A stretch of 64,000 nucleotides of DNA, from assembly GCA_002305015.1 (NCBI GenBank), contig DBPW01000044.1, positions 88,573-152,572 of the forward strand, read 5' to 3'. Positions within the stretch are counted from its first letter, which is position 1. Each line of letters begins with the position of its first letter. This document shows positions 51,046 through 59,793 of the stretch, in pieces. Source of the DNA: Bacteroidales bacterium UBA1410 (GTDB taxonomy: Bacteria; Bacteroidota; Bacteroidia; Bacteroidales; Dysgonomonadaceae). The position numbers were made by a program, and so were the translations under genes. Below the pieces are notes generated by a model. It saw only the letters and a program-made list of their open reading frames with translations. It made no database searches and had not been told where the DNA came from.

Positions 51046-51846
51046 TTATTTCTTTTCCGGTTTTGGTTCGTAATACCGAACCCAATCGATATACATTTCG
51101 GCCGGCAATGAAGTAGGATCAATAGCACCAACCCAACTCCCACCCAGTTGCATATCGATAAGCAAATAAAATTCCTGCTCACTGAAAGGGAATTGTCCTT
51201 CTTGAGTAGTTTCTATGCGTGGATATGTTTTTGTGTGAGTTTCATTCACGAAAAAAACCAGACTATCGGGATATTTTTCAATGGCAAAGACATTATAATC
51301 GTTAGGATCAATCGTGGCTATAACACTGGAAACAGGATTATCTTTAATGCCTAAATGATGAGTATAATAGGAATGTACAGTCTGATAAACATAACCATCA
51401 TAATTCAATCGCTCCATAATATCGATTTCTCCTCCTTTTGGCCAATTGTCTTTTTCGGGCAACATCCAAATGGCAGGCCACGCACCTTGTGCTCCTTTTA
51501 GTTTTGCTTTGATTTCAAGACGTCCGAAACCGAATGTCCTTTTTCCTTTGGTATATACTCCACCCGTAAGATAAGGTGCGGTATCGTTTGGTAAAACCGT
51601 ATTTTGTATTCCTCGCAAAATCAAATTTCCGTCACGAACTTCATAAAGGGATTCATAATCGCTCATGTATTTATTCCAGTCACTTTTCCCTCGGGGGATT
51701 TTCGACCACGTGGTGGTATCCAACCATCCTGCCCGATTGAAATTATCTTCCCATGCCAACGTCCACTTACCGGTTTCTTTCTTATCGGAACATGCCACAA
51801 AAGACAACACAAGAAGGAGAATAAACACAAGGTTACCTTTTTTCAT
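51046..51846 (-). CDS. GH16-family glycosidase lipoprotein
   Basis: 266 residues from the ATG at 51846. An upstream in-frame ATG (51870) lies inside the -7 element and is rejected. Lipobox Cys19 (SFVACSDK). The GH16 beta-jelly-roll has the active-site motif GGEIDIMERLNY (nucleophile and acid/base Glu), with AQGAWPAIWMLP before it and the closing strand MYIDWVRYYEP. Candidate activities are beta-1,3- or mixed-linkage glucanase or a related glycanase; the exact subfamily is not readable. Envelope-anchored. Convergent with queF. Confidence 0.92.
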   Translation of the reverse strand: MKKGNLVFILLLVLSFVACSDKKETGKWTLAWEDNFNRAGWLDTTTWSKIPRGKSDWNKYMSDYESLYEVRDGNLILRGIQNTVLPNDTAPYLTGGVYTKGKRTFGFGRLEIKAKLKGAQGAWPAIWMLPEKDNWPKGGEIDIMERLNYDGYVYQTVHSYYTHHLGIKDNPVSSVIATIDPNDYNVFAIEKYPDSLVFFVNETHTKTYPRIETTQEGQFPFSEQEFYLLIDMQLGGSWVGAIDPTSLPAEMYIDWVRYYEPKPEKK

Positions 51847-51869
51847 ACATTTCAATTTTAACGATTTCA

Positions 51870-51877
51870 CAAATATA
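51870..51877 (-). promoter_or_regulatory. GH16 gene promoter, -7 element
   Basis: Minus-strand TATATTTG, full TAnnTTTG match, with TTGTTG roughly 20 bp further upstream as a -33 candidate. Divergent from the aminotransferase promoter. Confidence 0.65.
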
Positions 51878-51918
51878 TGAAATAAAACAACAAGCCGTTG
51901 AAAAATGTATTTTTTTAT

Positions 51919-51926
51919 TACCTTTG
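51919..51926 (+). promoter_or_regulatory. Aminotransferase/permease promoter, -7 element
   Basis: TACCTTTG, full TAnnTTTG match, 70 bp before the ATG at 51997. Confidence 0.65.
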
Positions 51927-51996
51927 CTGTTTAATTAGCATCATAAAGATAAACAACATCTCCTAAGTTATAATATAAAGTTATAAGACGAAACGT

Positions 51997-53247
51997 ATGC
52001 CTGAAATTTCCGAAAGAGGGATACAGATGCCCGCTTCACCCATCCGAAAATTAGCCCCGCTATCCGATGCTGCAAAAGCACGAGGTATAAAAGTATATCA
52101 TCTCAACATCGGTCAACCCGATTTACCGACTCCGGAAAGCGCGCTTAATGCTATACGAAATATTCAAGATAAAATACTGGAATACAGTCCGAGCGATGGA
52201 TATCGATATTATAGAGAAAATTTGATTAACTATTACGCGAAATACAATATCGATCTTTCACCTGATGAAATTATCGTTACGACAGGTGGATCAGAAGCCG
52301 TTTTATTTGCATTTCTGACCTGCCTGAATCCCGGTGACGAAATCATCATTCCCGAACCGGCTTATGCAAACTATATGGCCTTTGCCGTATCGACAGGAGC
52401 CATCATTAAAACAATTCCTTCCTTCATGGAAACGGGGTTTGCCCTACCTCCTATAAAAGAATTCGAGAAGCTGATTAATCCACGAACCAAAGGAATATTA
52501 ATCTGTAATCCGAATAACCCCACAGGGTATGTATATACGCCCGAAGAAATGGAGCAGATTAAGGAAATGGTAAAAAAATACAATTTATACCTGTTTTCCG
52601 ACGAAGTGTATCGTGAATTTATCTATACCGACATACCGTATGTTTCGGCATGCCATCTGAAAGGAATAGAAGAAAATGTGATTCTGATCGATTCGGTTTC
52701 CAAAAGATACAGTGAATGCGGTATTCGCATTGGCGCTCTCATCACAAAGAACAAAAAAGTGCACGATACGGTAATGAAATTTTGTCAGGCACGTCTGAGT
52801 CCTCCACTTATCGGCCAAATTGCAGCGAATGCATCGCTCGATGAAAGTGAGTTATACCTGCACCAAAATTTTGAAGAATATCGAAGCAGAAGAGATTTTT
52901 TGATTGAACGACTCAATAAGATTCCGGGAGTATATTCGCCCATGCCAATGGGAGCATTCTATACCTTAGCAAGCCTGCCTGTGGACGATGCTGATGAATT
53001 CTGCGCATGGTGTCTGTCGGATTTCCAATACGAAGGCGAAACCATTTTCATGGCTCCGGGCTCAGGATTCTATGTTACACCGGGATTAGGGAAAAACGAA
53101 GTACGTATTGCTTATGTACTGAATAAAACCGATCTCGACAAAGCACTTACTATTTTAGAAAAAGCATTGGAGGCTTACCCACGAAAAAGTAATGCCTTTT
53201 CCGTAAAAAATGAATACAGAGCTGTTTATAGCAAAACGGATTTATAA
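51997..53247 (+). CDS. Class I/II pyridoxal-phosphate aminotransferase
   Basis: 416 residues. PLP Lys236 lies in LIDSVSKRYSECGIRIG. Other fold-type I motifs are HLNIGQPDLPTPE, VTTGGSEAVLFAF, PAYANYMAF, CNPNNPTGYVYTP and SDEVYREF. It resembles aspartate/aromatic aminotransferase-like proteins of Bacteroidota; the exact amino donor is unclear. The last 38 bp overlap the start of the permease gene, and its C-terminal 15 or so residues look like an extension produced by that overlap. Confidence 0.9.
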   Translation: MPEISERGIQMPASPIRKLAPLSDAAKARGIKVYHLNIGQPDLPTPESALNAIRNIQDKILEYSPSDGYRYYRENLINYYAKYNIDLSPDEIIVTTGGSEAVLFAFLTCLNPGDEIIIPEPAYANYMAFAVSTGAIIKTIPSFMETGFALPPIKEFEKLINPRTKGILICNPNNPTGYVYTPEEMEQIKEMVKKYNLYLFSDEVYREFIYTDIPYVSACHLKGIEENVILIDSVSKRYSECGIRIGALITKNKKVHDTVMKFCQARLSPPLIGQIAANASLDESELYLHQNFEEYRSRRDFLIERLNKIPGVYSPMPMGAFYTLASLPVDDADEFCAWCLSDFQYEGETIFMAPGSGFYVTPGLGKNEVRIAYVLNKTDLDKALTILEKALEAYPRKSNAFSVKNEYRAVYSKTDL

Positions 53248-54457
53248 AGGCGACAAAAAAAACGAAAAACGTGTCTCTTCTCCTGCCATCAAAATTGCCA
53301 TTTCCGGCATAGCATTGGGATTGGCAGTGATGATTGTGGCGGTATGCATTATTATCGGTTTCAAAAAAGAAATCCGCGAAAAAGTAGCCGGCTTTGAAGC
53401 TCATATTCAAATTACCGCATTCGACAACAATGTTTCCTACGAATATAGCCCCATTGCTTTCAGCGATACCCTTGCCCGTAAACTTTTAAGCCATCCCGAA
53501 ATCCGGCATATTCAAGGATTCATCAGTAAAGCGGGCATCATAAAAACAGATACCGATTTTCAAGGTATCGTACTGAAAGGAATCGGAGACGATTACGATT
53601 GGAGTTTTTTCAAAAAAAATCTCATCGAGGGAAAAGTATTTACTGCGAATGATACTTCAACATCAAATCCCGCCATCATATCGAAAACCATTGCCGATAA
53701 GCTTCGGTTGAAGTTGGGCGATAGTTTTACCACCTACTTTGTACAAAATCCCATTCGTGCGCGTCGATTCAAAATTACAGGCATTTATCAAACCAATTTC
53801 GAAGACTACGATAAGTTATATGTAATTACCAAAAAAGACATTCCGGCAAAGCTGAATGATTGGGATGACGACATGGTGAGCGGAATCGAGGTTCTGATAA
53901 ATGATTTCAATAAACTCGATGAAGTTGCTCAAGACCTCTTTTTCGAAATGTCGCGCTACCAAGACCGATTGGGAAACGCTTTATACGTTCGCTCCATAAA
54001 AGACATCAACCCTATGATATTTAACTGGCTGAGCCTACTGGATATGAATGTATGGGTAATTATTATTTTAATGATTGTCGTATCGGGATTTACCATGATT
54101 TCGGGTTTACTCATCATTATTCTGGAACGGACCAATATGATTGGCATTCTAAAAGCGATGGGGGCAAGGGATTTCAGTATTAGAAAAGTTTTTCTCTATT
54201 TATCAGCCTTTCTCATTGGACAGGGAATGATTTGGGGAAATGTTTTTGGTTTGCTTCTTTGTTTTATTCAAAAGACGTTTCATATCATTAAATTAAATCC
54301 TTCCATATATTACCTTTCAGCCGTTCCTATCGATATGAATGTACTCTATCTTATCCTGCTCAACCTGGGAACACTGATCGTATCCCTGCTTATGATGATA
54401 GGTCCATCGTATCTGGTTGCCAAAATTACTCCTGCCAAATCCATTCAATTCGAATAA
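53210..54457 (+). CDS. FtsX-like ABC permease (LolC/LolE-type)
   Basis: 415 residues. One N-terminal helix (about 29-52, IAISGIALGLAVMIVAVCIIIGF), a periplasmic MacB-PCD-like domain (about 55-270) and three C-terminal helices with the FtsX segment GLLIIILERTNMIGILKAMGA. The opening NTELFIAKRIY is typical of lipoprotein-releasing permeases, which extract outer-membrane lipoproteins from the inner membrane with LolD and LolA. No ATPase gene is adjacent. The ATG at 53210 lies inside the aminotransferase gene, 38 bp before its stop. Confidence 0.9.
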   Translation: MNTELFIAKRIYKGDKKNEKRVSSPAIKIAISGIALGLAVMIVAVCIIIGFKKEIREKVAGFEAHIQITAFDNNVSYEYSPIAFSDTLARKLLSHPEIRHIQGFISKAGIIKTDTDFQGIVLKGIGDDYDWSFFKKNLIEGKVFTANDTSTSNPAIISKTIADKLRLKLGDSFTTYFVQNPIRARRFKITGIYQTNFEDYDKLYVITKKDIPAKLNDWDDDMVSGIEVLINDFNKLDEVAQDLFFEMSRYQDRLGNALYVRSIKDINPMIFNWLSLLDMNVWVIIILMIVVSGFTMISGLLIIILERTNMIGILKAMGARDFSIRKVFLYLSAFLIGQGMIWGNVFGLLLCFIQKTFHIIKLNPSIYYLSAVPIDMNVLYLILLNLGTLIVSLLMMIGPSYLVAKITPAKSIQFE

Positions 54458-54491
54458 AAAACAGACGATCCATTTTTAACTGAATCGTCTG
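54455..54491 (-). terminator. Terminator of the etfB-etfA-acyl-CoA dehydrogenase operon
   Basis: CAGACGAT (54462-54469) and ATCGTCTG (54484-54491) form an 8 bp stem. On the minus strand it is followed by six T (A-run 54456-54461). It lies 26 bp past the dehydrogenase stop and immediately after the convergent permease stop. Confidence 0.85.
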
Positions 54492-54516
54492 AAAGTAAAA
54501 CCATATATTTCTTCTG

Positions 54517-56238
54517 TTATTCCGTAGGAATCACCGTTTTATAATATCCGATATCTTCAATACGCGATTTAGTTACAAAATTGTAATTCTTGATTACCTC
54601 AACCTGTCCGTAATGAATATAAACTTCAGCAGAATGGCGGAACAATTGAGGATTTTTGTTCGTATCTTGAAGTAAAAGATGCCCCATGATAATGTGTCCC
54701 GCACTTTCTACCAAACGGCGAGCATGAAAATCGAGATATTCTTCGTCTTTCGGTGAAGTAACCACATCAACCAGTTTTTCATATAGTTGTGTCATTCTCG
54801 AAAGGGAACGTTTCAAAGGTTCCAATTCGGGAATAACCGGCATGGCCTCATATTCTTTAATTCGTTGCAAATACGTACCGGTGGTAACGTGGCGAATAGC
54901 CGCAACAACCTGTAACTGCGTAGTACCTTCATAAATATTGGTAATACGGGCATCACGATATAACCGTTCGCACTTATAATCTTTCATGTAGCCCGATCCA
55001 CCATGTACCTGAACAGCATCATAGGTATTCTGATTGGCAAATTCACTGGACATGGCTTTACCCAGCGGTGTAAAAGCATCAGCCAATCGGGAATAATATT
55101 TCAATTCGTCTCGCTCTTCCGGGGTCAATTTTCGTTCCCTTGAAATATCTTCCAACGTTTTATACATATCCACAAAGCGGCAGGTTTCGTACAAAAACGA
55201 GCGAGAAGCATCGGTTTTGGCACGGATATTGGCAATCATTTCGTAAACGGCGGGGAATTCAATAATTGCTTTCCCGAACTGACGGCGTTCAATGGCATAA
55301 TTATAGGCTTCGCGATAAGCTGCTTCGGAAATACCTACCGACTGAGCCATGATACCCAAACGAGCTCCATTCATCAAGGACATTACGTATTTAATCAATC
55401 CCAGACGACGAGACCCCACCAATTCTGCTTTGGCATTTTTAAAAACCAATTCACAAGTAGGAGCTCCTTTAATACCCATTTTATTTTCAATGCGGCGTAC
55501 CGTAACCCCCCCGTTATTTTTATCATAAATAAACATCGACAAACCACGCGCATCCTTTGTACCTTCTTCCGAACGTGCCAGCACCAGATGAATATGGGAA
55601 TCGCCATTGGTAATGAATCGTTTTACACCGTTCAAATACCACTGATTCTCGGCCTCATTGTAGGTTGCTTTAAGCATAACCGACTGTAAATCGGATCCTG
55701 CATCAGGTTCGGTAAGATCCATTGACATTGTTTCACCCTTTACAATACGCGGCAAATACTTATTTTTTTGTTCTTCACTTGCAAACTCGTAAATGGTTTC
55801 ACCGCAATCCTGCAACATCCAGATATTCTGAAAACTGGCATCGGCGCGGCTTACAATGTCGGCTGACATCATATAGGGAACCATCGAAAAATTAAGTCCG
55901 CCATATCGACGTGGAAGCGTCATCCCCATCAATTCAGCCTTAATAAGTGCATCCAGATTTTCTTGCGTTTGAGGAGCATATTGTACGTGCCCATTATGAA
56001 GTGTAGGCCCGGTTTTATCTACTTCTTCAGCATTCGGTTCGATAATTTCGCCACAAATCTCGCCCACCACTTCGAGCACTTTTTCGTAGCTATCCAGCGC
56101 ATCTTCGAAATCGAGCGGTGCATAATCGTATCTATCCTTGTCGATATAATTTCTCTCTCTCAATTCGACAATGCGCTTCATCAGGGGGTGATGAAGGTAA
56201 TGTTTAAATTGCGGTGTATCGGTAAAAAAATTAGCCAT
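54517..56238 (-). CDS. Acyl-CoA dehydrogenase family protein (long form)
   Basis: 573 residues, longer than the usual 380 because of N- and C-terminal extensions. FAD and substrate motifs are MDLTEPDAGSDLQSV, YLNGVKRFITNGD, RRQFGKAIIEFP, VQVHGGSGYMKDYKCERLYRDARITNIYEGTTQLQ, with the catalytic Glu in IYEGT. Oxidises acyl-CoA to enoyl-CoA, or the reverse in fermentation. It lies directly after etfB-etfA, so ETF is its electron partner. Which acyl-CoA is used is not readable. Confidence 0.92.
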   Translation of the reverse strand: MANFFTDTPQFKHYLHHPLMKRIVELRERNYIDKDRYDYAPLDFEDALDSYEKVLEVVGEICGEIIEPNAEEVDKTGPTLHNGHVQYAPQTQENLDALIKAELMGMTLPRRYGGLNFSMVPYMMSADIVSRADASFQNIWMLQDCGETIYEFASEEQKNKYLPRIVKGETMSMDLTEPDAGSDLQSVMLKATYNEAENQWYLNGVKRFITNGDSHIHLVLARSEEGTKDARGLSMFIYDKNNGGVTVRRIENKMGIKGAPTCELVFKNAKAELVGSRRLGLIKYVMSLMNGARLGIMAQSVGISEAAYREAYNYAIERRQFGKAIIEFPAVYEMIANIRAKTDASRSFLYETCRFVDMYKTLEDISRERKLTPEERDELKYYSRLADAFTPLGKAMSSEFANQNTYDAVQVHGGSGYMKDYKCERLYRDARITNIYEGTTQLQVVAAIRHVTTGTYLQRIKEYEAMPVIPELEPLKRSLSRMTQLYEKLVDVVTSPKDEEYLDFHARRLVESAGHIIMGHLLLQDTNKNPQLFRHSAEVYIHYGQVEVIKNYNFVTKSRIEDIGYYKTVIPTE

Positions 56239-56265
56239 TGTATCTGTATTTTATCTTCAGAAAAG

Positions 56266-57285
56266 TTATTTTGTATTTTTCTTATAATATTTAATCATTT
56301 TGGGGATCACCCTCTCGATATCGCCTACAATCACATAATCGGCAATGTTGTTTATCGGTGCATATGGATCATTATTGATGGAAATAATGATTGAGCTATC
56401 CTGCATTCCTGCAATATGCTGAATTTGACCCGAAATTCCACAGGCAATATACAATTTGGGATGTACAGTAACACCTGTTTGCCCGATTTGGCGCTCGTGT
56501 TCGGCAAAACCGGCATCAACGGCCGCGCGTGATGCACCCACTTCACCTCCGAGAACATCGGCAAGTTCATAAAGCAACTGAAAGTTTTCTTTGGAACCCA
56601 CGCCGTATCCTCCCGAAACAATAATGGAAGCATTTTTAATATTCACTTTCGACTTTTCAACATGGCGGTCGATGATGGATACAACAAAATCTTCATCGGA
56701 AACATATTCATTAACGTTGTGTTCCACAATTTCGCCTGTATAAATTGGCGAATAAATTTCCTTCTTCATTACGCCTTCCCTCACGGTAGCCATTTGCGGA
56801 CGATGATCGGGATTGACAATCCATGCTACGATATTTCCTCCGAATGCAGGACGAATTTGATACAACAGGTTTTTATAAACTTTTTTTGTTTTCACATCTT
56901 CGTGATCGCCTATTTCCAATGAAGTACAATCGGCAGTCAGTCCACTTCCCAATGCCGATGATACACGCGGTCCTAAATCGCGTCCAATCACAGTGGCACC
57001 CAAAAGACAAATCTGAGGTTTTTCCTCTTTGAAAAGTTTTACGAGAATAGAAGTATGAGGCAAGGTGGTATAAGGAGACAAACGTTCATCGTTAAAAATA
57101 TGCAAAACATCCACTCCATACGGAAAAATCTGTTTTTCAACCGTTCCCAAATTTCCGCCGATAGCTACAGCTTCAAGTTTGCATCCAAGTTGATTCGCAA
57201 GCGAACGGCCCTTGGTAAGCAATTCGAGGCTTACATCGGCAACCACCCCGTCTTCTATTTCCAAATATACAAATAAATTATCCAT
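56266..57285 (-). CDS. etfA: Electron transfer flavoprotein alpha subunit
   Basis: 339 residues. The C-terminal FAD-binding domain is diagnostic: VSGGYGVGSKENFQLL, GEVGASRAAVDAGFAEHERQIGQTG, and LYIACGISGQIQHIAGMQDS with SINNDPYAPI. The N-terminal half has the alpha/beta fold common to EtfA and EtfB. Forms the FAD-carrying heterodimer with EtfB. It lies 15 bp after etfB and 27 bp before the dehydrogenase. Confidence 0.95.
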   Translation of the reverse strand: MDNLFVYLEIEDGVVADVSLELLTKGRSLANQLGCKLEAVAIGGNLGTVEKQIFPYGVDVLHIFNDERLSPYTTLPHTSILVKLFKEEKPQICLLGATVIGRDLGPRVSSALGSGLTADCTSLEIGDHEDVKTKKVYKNLLYQIRPAFGGNIVAWIVNPDHRPQMATVREGVMKKEIYSPIYTGEIVEHNVNEYVSDEDFVVSIIDRHVEKSKVNIKNASIIVSGGYGVGSKENFQLLYELADVLGGEVGASRAAVDAGFAEHERQIGQTGVTVHPKLYIACGISGQIQHIAGMQDSSIIISINNDPYAPINNIADYVIVGDIERVIPKMIKYYKKNTK

Positions 57286-57300
57286 TTCTGTAGTATTAAT

Positions 57301-58173
57301 TTAACCTATTGTATGATTTCTTATTAATTCCTTCATCAATTCTTCAATCTCTTCATCACTTTCGGTCAAGCGCTTGCTTTCTTTTGCTTGGAAAACGACA
57401 TTTTCAATCTTTTTCACCTTTGTCGGAGAACCGGATAAACCGCACAATTTGGGATCGGCATTAACATCCACAACACTCCACTCATTAAGATTAAGATAAG
57501 GCCGACTGCTATACAGATCGATGTAATCGATGCTTTCTGCCTGTCGCTCAGTAATGGTTCTTGCATGTTTGTATTTCTGCAATAACTTTGCATTGCGGGG
57601 TCGGCATGCCCGTGCAGAATTGTTTACCGTTATTAGCGCAGGAAGCGGGCACTCCACTATTTCGACGCCATTTTCTAAGCGACGCTTTACTCGTACCTTT
57701 TGCGAATCGATTTCTTGAATCTCTTCAGCATAAGTAATCTGCGGAATTCCCAGTTTTTCGGCAACTTGAGGACCAACTTGCGCTGTATCTCCATCAATGG
57801 CTTGACGCCCTGCAAGAATGATATCAAAACTGCCGATTTTTCGAATTGCCATAGAAAGCGCATACGAAGTGGCTAACGTATCGGCTCCTGCAAAGGCCCT
57901 GTCTGTAAGCAGAACCCCATCGTCAGCACCACGAAACAATCCTTCACGAAGAATTTCGGCAGCACGTACAGGCCCCATTGTCAACACCGTAATTTTTGAA
58001 CCCGGATACTGATCTTTAATCCCTAATGCCTGCTCTAACGCATTCAAATCTTCGGGATTAAAAATAGCAGGTAAGGCAGCCCTATTCACAGTTCCATCGG
58101 CTTTCATCGCATCTTTCCCTACATTTCTTGTATCGGGAACCTGCTTAGCCAACACAATAATATTAAAAGTCAT
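57301..58173 (-). CDS. etfB: Electron transfer flavoprotein beta subunit
   Basis: 290 residues. Opening NIIVLAKQVPDTRNVG, then ALEQALGIKDQYPGSKITVLTMGP and the ETF-beta signature VKRRLENGVEIVECPLPALITVNN. AGRQAIDGDTAQVGPQVAEKLG is the nucleotide-binding segment (AMP in classical ETF, FAD in bifurcating ETF). First gene of the etfB-etfA-dehydrogenase operon. Confidence 0.95.
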   Translation of the reverse strand: MTFNIIVLAKQVPDTRNVGKDAMKADGTVNRAALPAIFNPEDLNALEQALGIKDQYPGSKITVLTMGPVRAAEILREGLFRGADDGVLLTDRAFAGADTLATSYALSMAIRKIGSFDIILAGRQAIDGDTAQVGPQVAEKLGIPQITYAEEIQEIDSQKVRVKRRLENGVEIVECPLPALITVNNSARACRPRNAKLLQKYKHARTITERQAESIDYIDLYSSRPYLNLNEWSVVDVNADPKLCGLSGSPTKVKKIENVVFQAKESKRLTESDEEIEELMKELIRNHTIG

Positions 58174-58206
58174 TTTTGATGTATTTTTTTAGTATTTTGG
58201 GAGCGA

Positions 58207-58214
58207 CAAAGATA
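58207..58214 (-). promoter_or_regulatory. etf operon promoter, -7 element
   Basis: Minus-strand TATCTTTG, full TAnnTTTG match, 33 bp before the etfB ATG. Confidence 0.65.
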
Positions 58215-58370
58215 AGGAAAGAATTCACGTTAGCCAACATTTTATATAAGAAGTTGTTGAAGAATAGCGTTTCATCGAATTGTTTTTGCGTTCTTTTAAA
58301 TAGCAATCCCAAAATTGTATTTATTTTTGCATTTATAAAAATAACAATTTCTTTGCTACGATATTTTTCT

Positions 58371-58378
58371 TACTTTTG
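58371..58378 (+). promoter_or_regulatory. DUF6340 gene promoter, -7 element
   Basis: TACTTTTG, full TAnnTTTG match, 39 bp before the ATG at 58418. Confidence 0.6.
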
Positions 58379-58417
58379 ATACTAAAATGTAAAGAATCAC
58401 ACAAAATAAAACGTCCC

Positions 58418-59476
58418 ATGAATAAAAGACCCGTCGTTCCCTCTTTCTGTATTTTCCTGCTTCTTCTTTTTATGAGCAGTTGTGCAGGAATTCGATACAT
58501 GACGATAGAGACTGAAGAACCTGCCCAACTTACCTTACCAGCAAATGTACGCTCACTTCTGATTGTAAATAATGTAGTACAACAGCCCGATGAGGTGGGT
58601 CACAAAAAAAAGCCGTTGGGGAAAAAAGAATTCGAACCGACAAAAGTAAGTGCCGACAGTATATCTACTTATTATACCGAAGCTTTTACTCAATTTCTAT
58701 CGGAGGAACAATACTTTGATACCGTAATTCTTTACAATAAACCGTTGCGTACCGACACTAACTTTTGGGAAGAAAAACCCATCATGCCTCAAAAAATGAA
58801 CGAATTGCGAAAAGAAACCGAAACCGATGCTATTATTTCTCTCGATAAATTAATACTGGAAACCGAGTGGATCGATCTATTCATGCAAGAAGGGTATATT
58901 TTTGCCACAATGACGGGTAAAATACATTCCATACTGCGGGTTTACATGCCTACGATGGAAGGTAAAATTCCTGCCGTCTACTTTACCGACAGTTTGCGCT
59001 GGGAAGGTTTTGATATACGGGATGACATGGCTTATGCCAATTTGATTATACCTACGCCGGAAGAAGGGATGAAACGATTGGCGGTTTATGCCGCAGAAAA
59101 AATGGTAAATGTATTCGCCCCTCACTGGGAAATGCAAAACAGATGGTACTACACCCTATCCAATTCTTTAATGCGCGAAGGCGAATCTTACGCCAAATCG
59201 GCCGAATGGACAAAAGCTATTTGGAAATGGCAAACATTTTACGATAACGAAAAAAACAAGGTAAAAAAAGCCAAAGCTGCGAGCAACATTGCACTCGCTT
59301 ACGAAATGTTGGGAGAGATGGACAAAGCATACGATTGGATAACACTATCCGTGCAGTTGTTTGAAGAATCTGTCTCGCCAAATTCACTCGATAGAAAACG
59401 AGCCGAATTATACAAAAATGAAATAAAAAGGAGAAAAGATCATGCAGTAAAACTTAATATGCAGATAAATAAATAA
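58418..59476 (+). CDS. DUF6340 family lipoprotein
   Basis: 352 residues from ATG 58418; the longer frame upstream overlaps the promoter. Lipobox Cys22 (FMSSCAGI). The N-terminal part (about 30-230) has PANVRSLLIVNNVVQQPDE and ETDAIISLDKLI, which I recall from DUF6340 proteins of Bacteroidales. Residues about 255-340 are helical with TPR-like spacing (WTKAIWKWQTFYDNE, KAASNIALAYEMLGEMDKAYDWITLSVQLFEE). Probably a periplasm-facing outer-membrane lipoprotein mediating protein contacts. Function unknown. Confidence 0.8.
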   Translation: MNKRPVVPSFCIFLLLLFMSSCAGIRYMTIETEEPAQLTLPANVRSLLIVNNVVQQPDEVGHKKKPLGKKEFEPTKVSADSISTYYTEAFTQFLSEEQYFDTVILYNKPLRTDTNFWEEKPIMPQKMNELRKETETDAIISLDKLILETEWIDLFMQEGYIFATMTGKIHSILRVYMPTMEGKIPAVYFTDSLRWEGFDIRDDMAYANLIIPTPEEGMKRLAVYAAEKMVNVFAPHWEMQNRWYYTLSNSLMREGESYAKSAEWTKAIWKWQTFYDNEKNKVKKAKAASNIALAYEMLGEMDKAYDWITLSVQLFEESVSPNSLDRKRAELYKNEIKRRKDHAVKLNMQINK

Positions 59477-59793
59477 AACAACGAATATCTTTTTATCGCC
59501 ATTTTTATCAAAAAAATAATTCATTCGCTCGCGATTTGAAAAAAATATATTACCTTTGTAGCAGAATCTTCAAGGAAAGAATGATAACATTCTGCTGTTC
59601 TCATTGAAATCAATTAAGTTCCAATTTTCAATTCGAGTTTATTTTTAATTTACATTTTACTTTTTATATCCAATTATCTTATTGTGTATTGTTGAATTGA
59701 GTTACGCTCAAAAACCAACGCATTATCAATAAAATAAAATAATTATACACTATTTTTTTATTCATTAAACCCTAAAAAATCAATACAATTTAA
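59477..59793. other. Intergenic region and long rho leader
   Basis: 317 bp between the DUF6340 stop and the rho ATG. It holds a promoter (59551-59558), a hairpin at the expected 5' end of the message (59560-59596), an eight-codon upstream frame (59581-59607) and then AT-rich sequence without further recognisable structure. No hairpin terminator for the DUF6340 gene is seen. Confidence 0.6.
59551..59558 (+). promoter_or_regulatory. rho promoter, -7 element
   Basis: TACCTTTG, full TAnnTTTG match, giving a leader of about 230 nt. AGCAGAAT (59560-59567) pairs with ATTCTGCT (59589-59596), so the 5' end of the message would be a hairpin. Confidence 0.65.
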
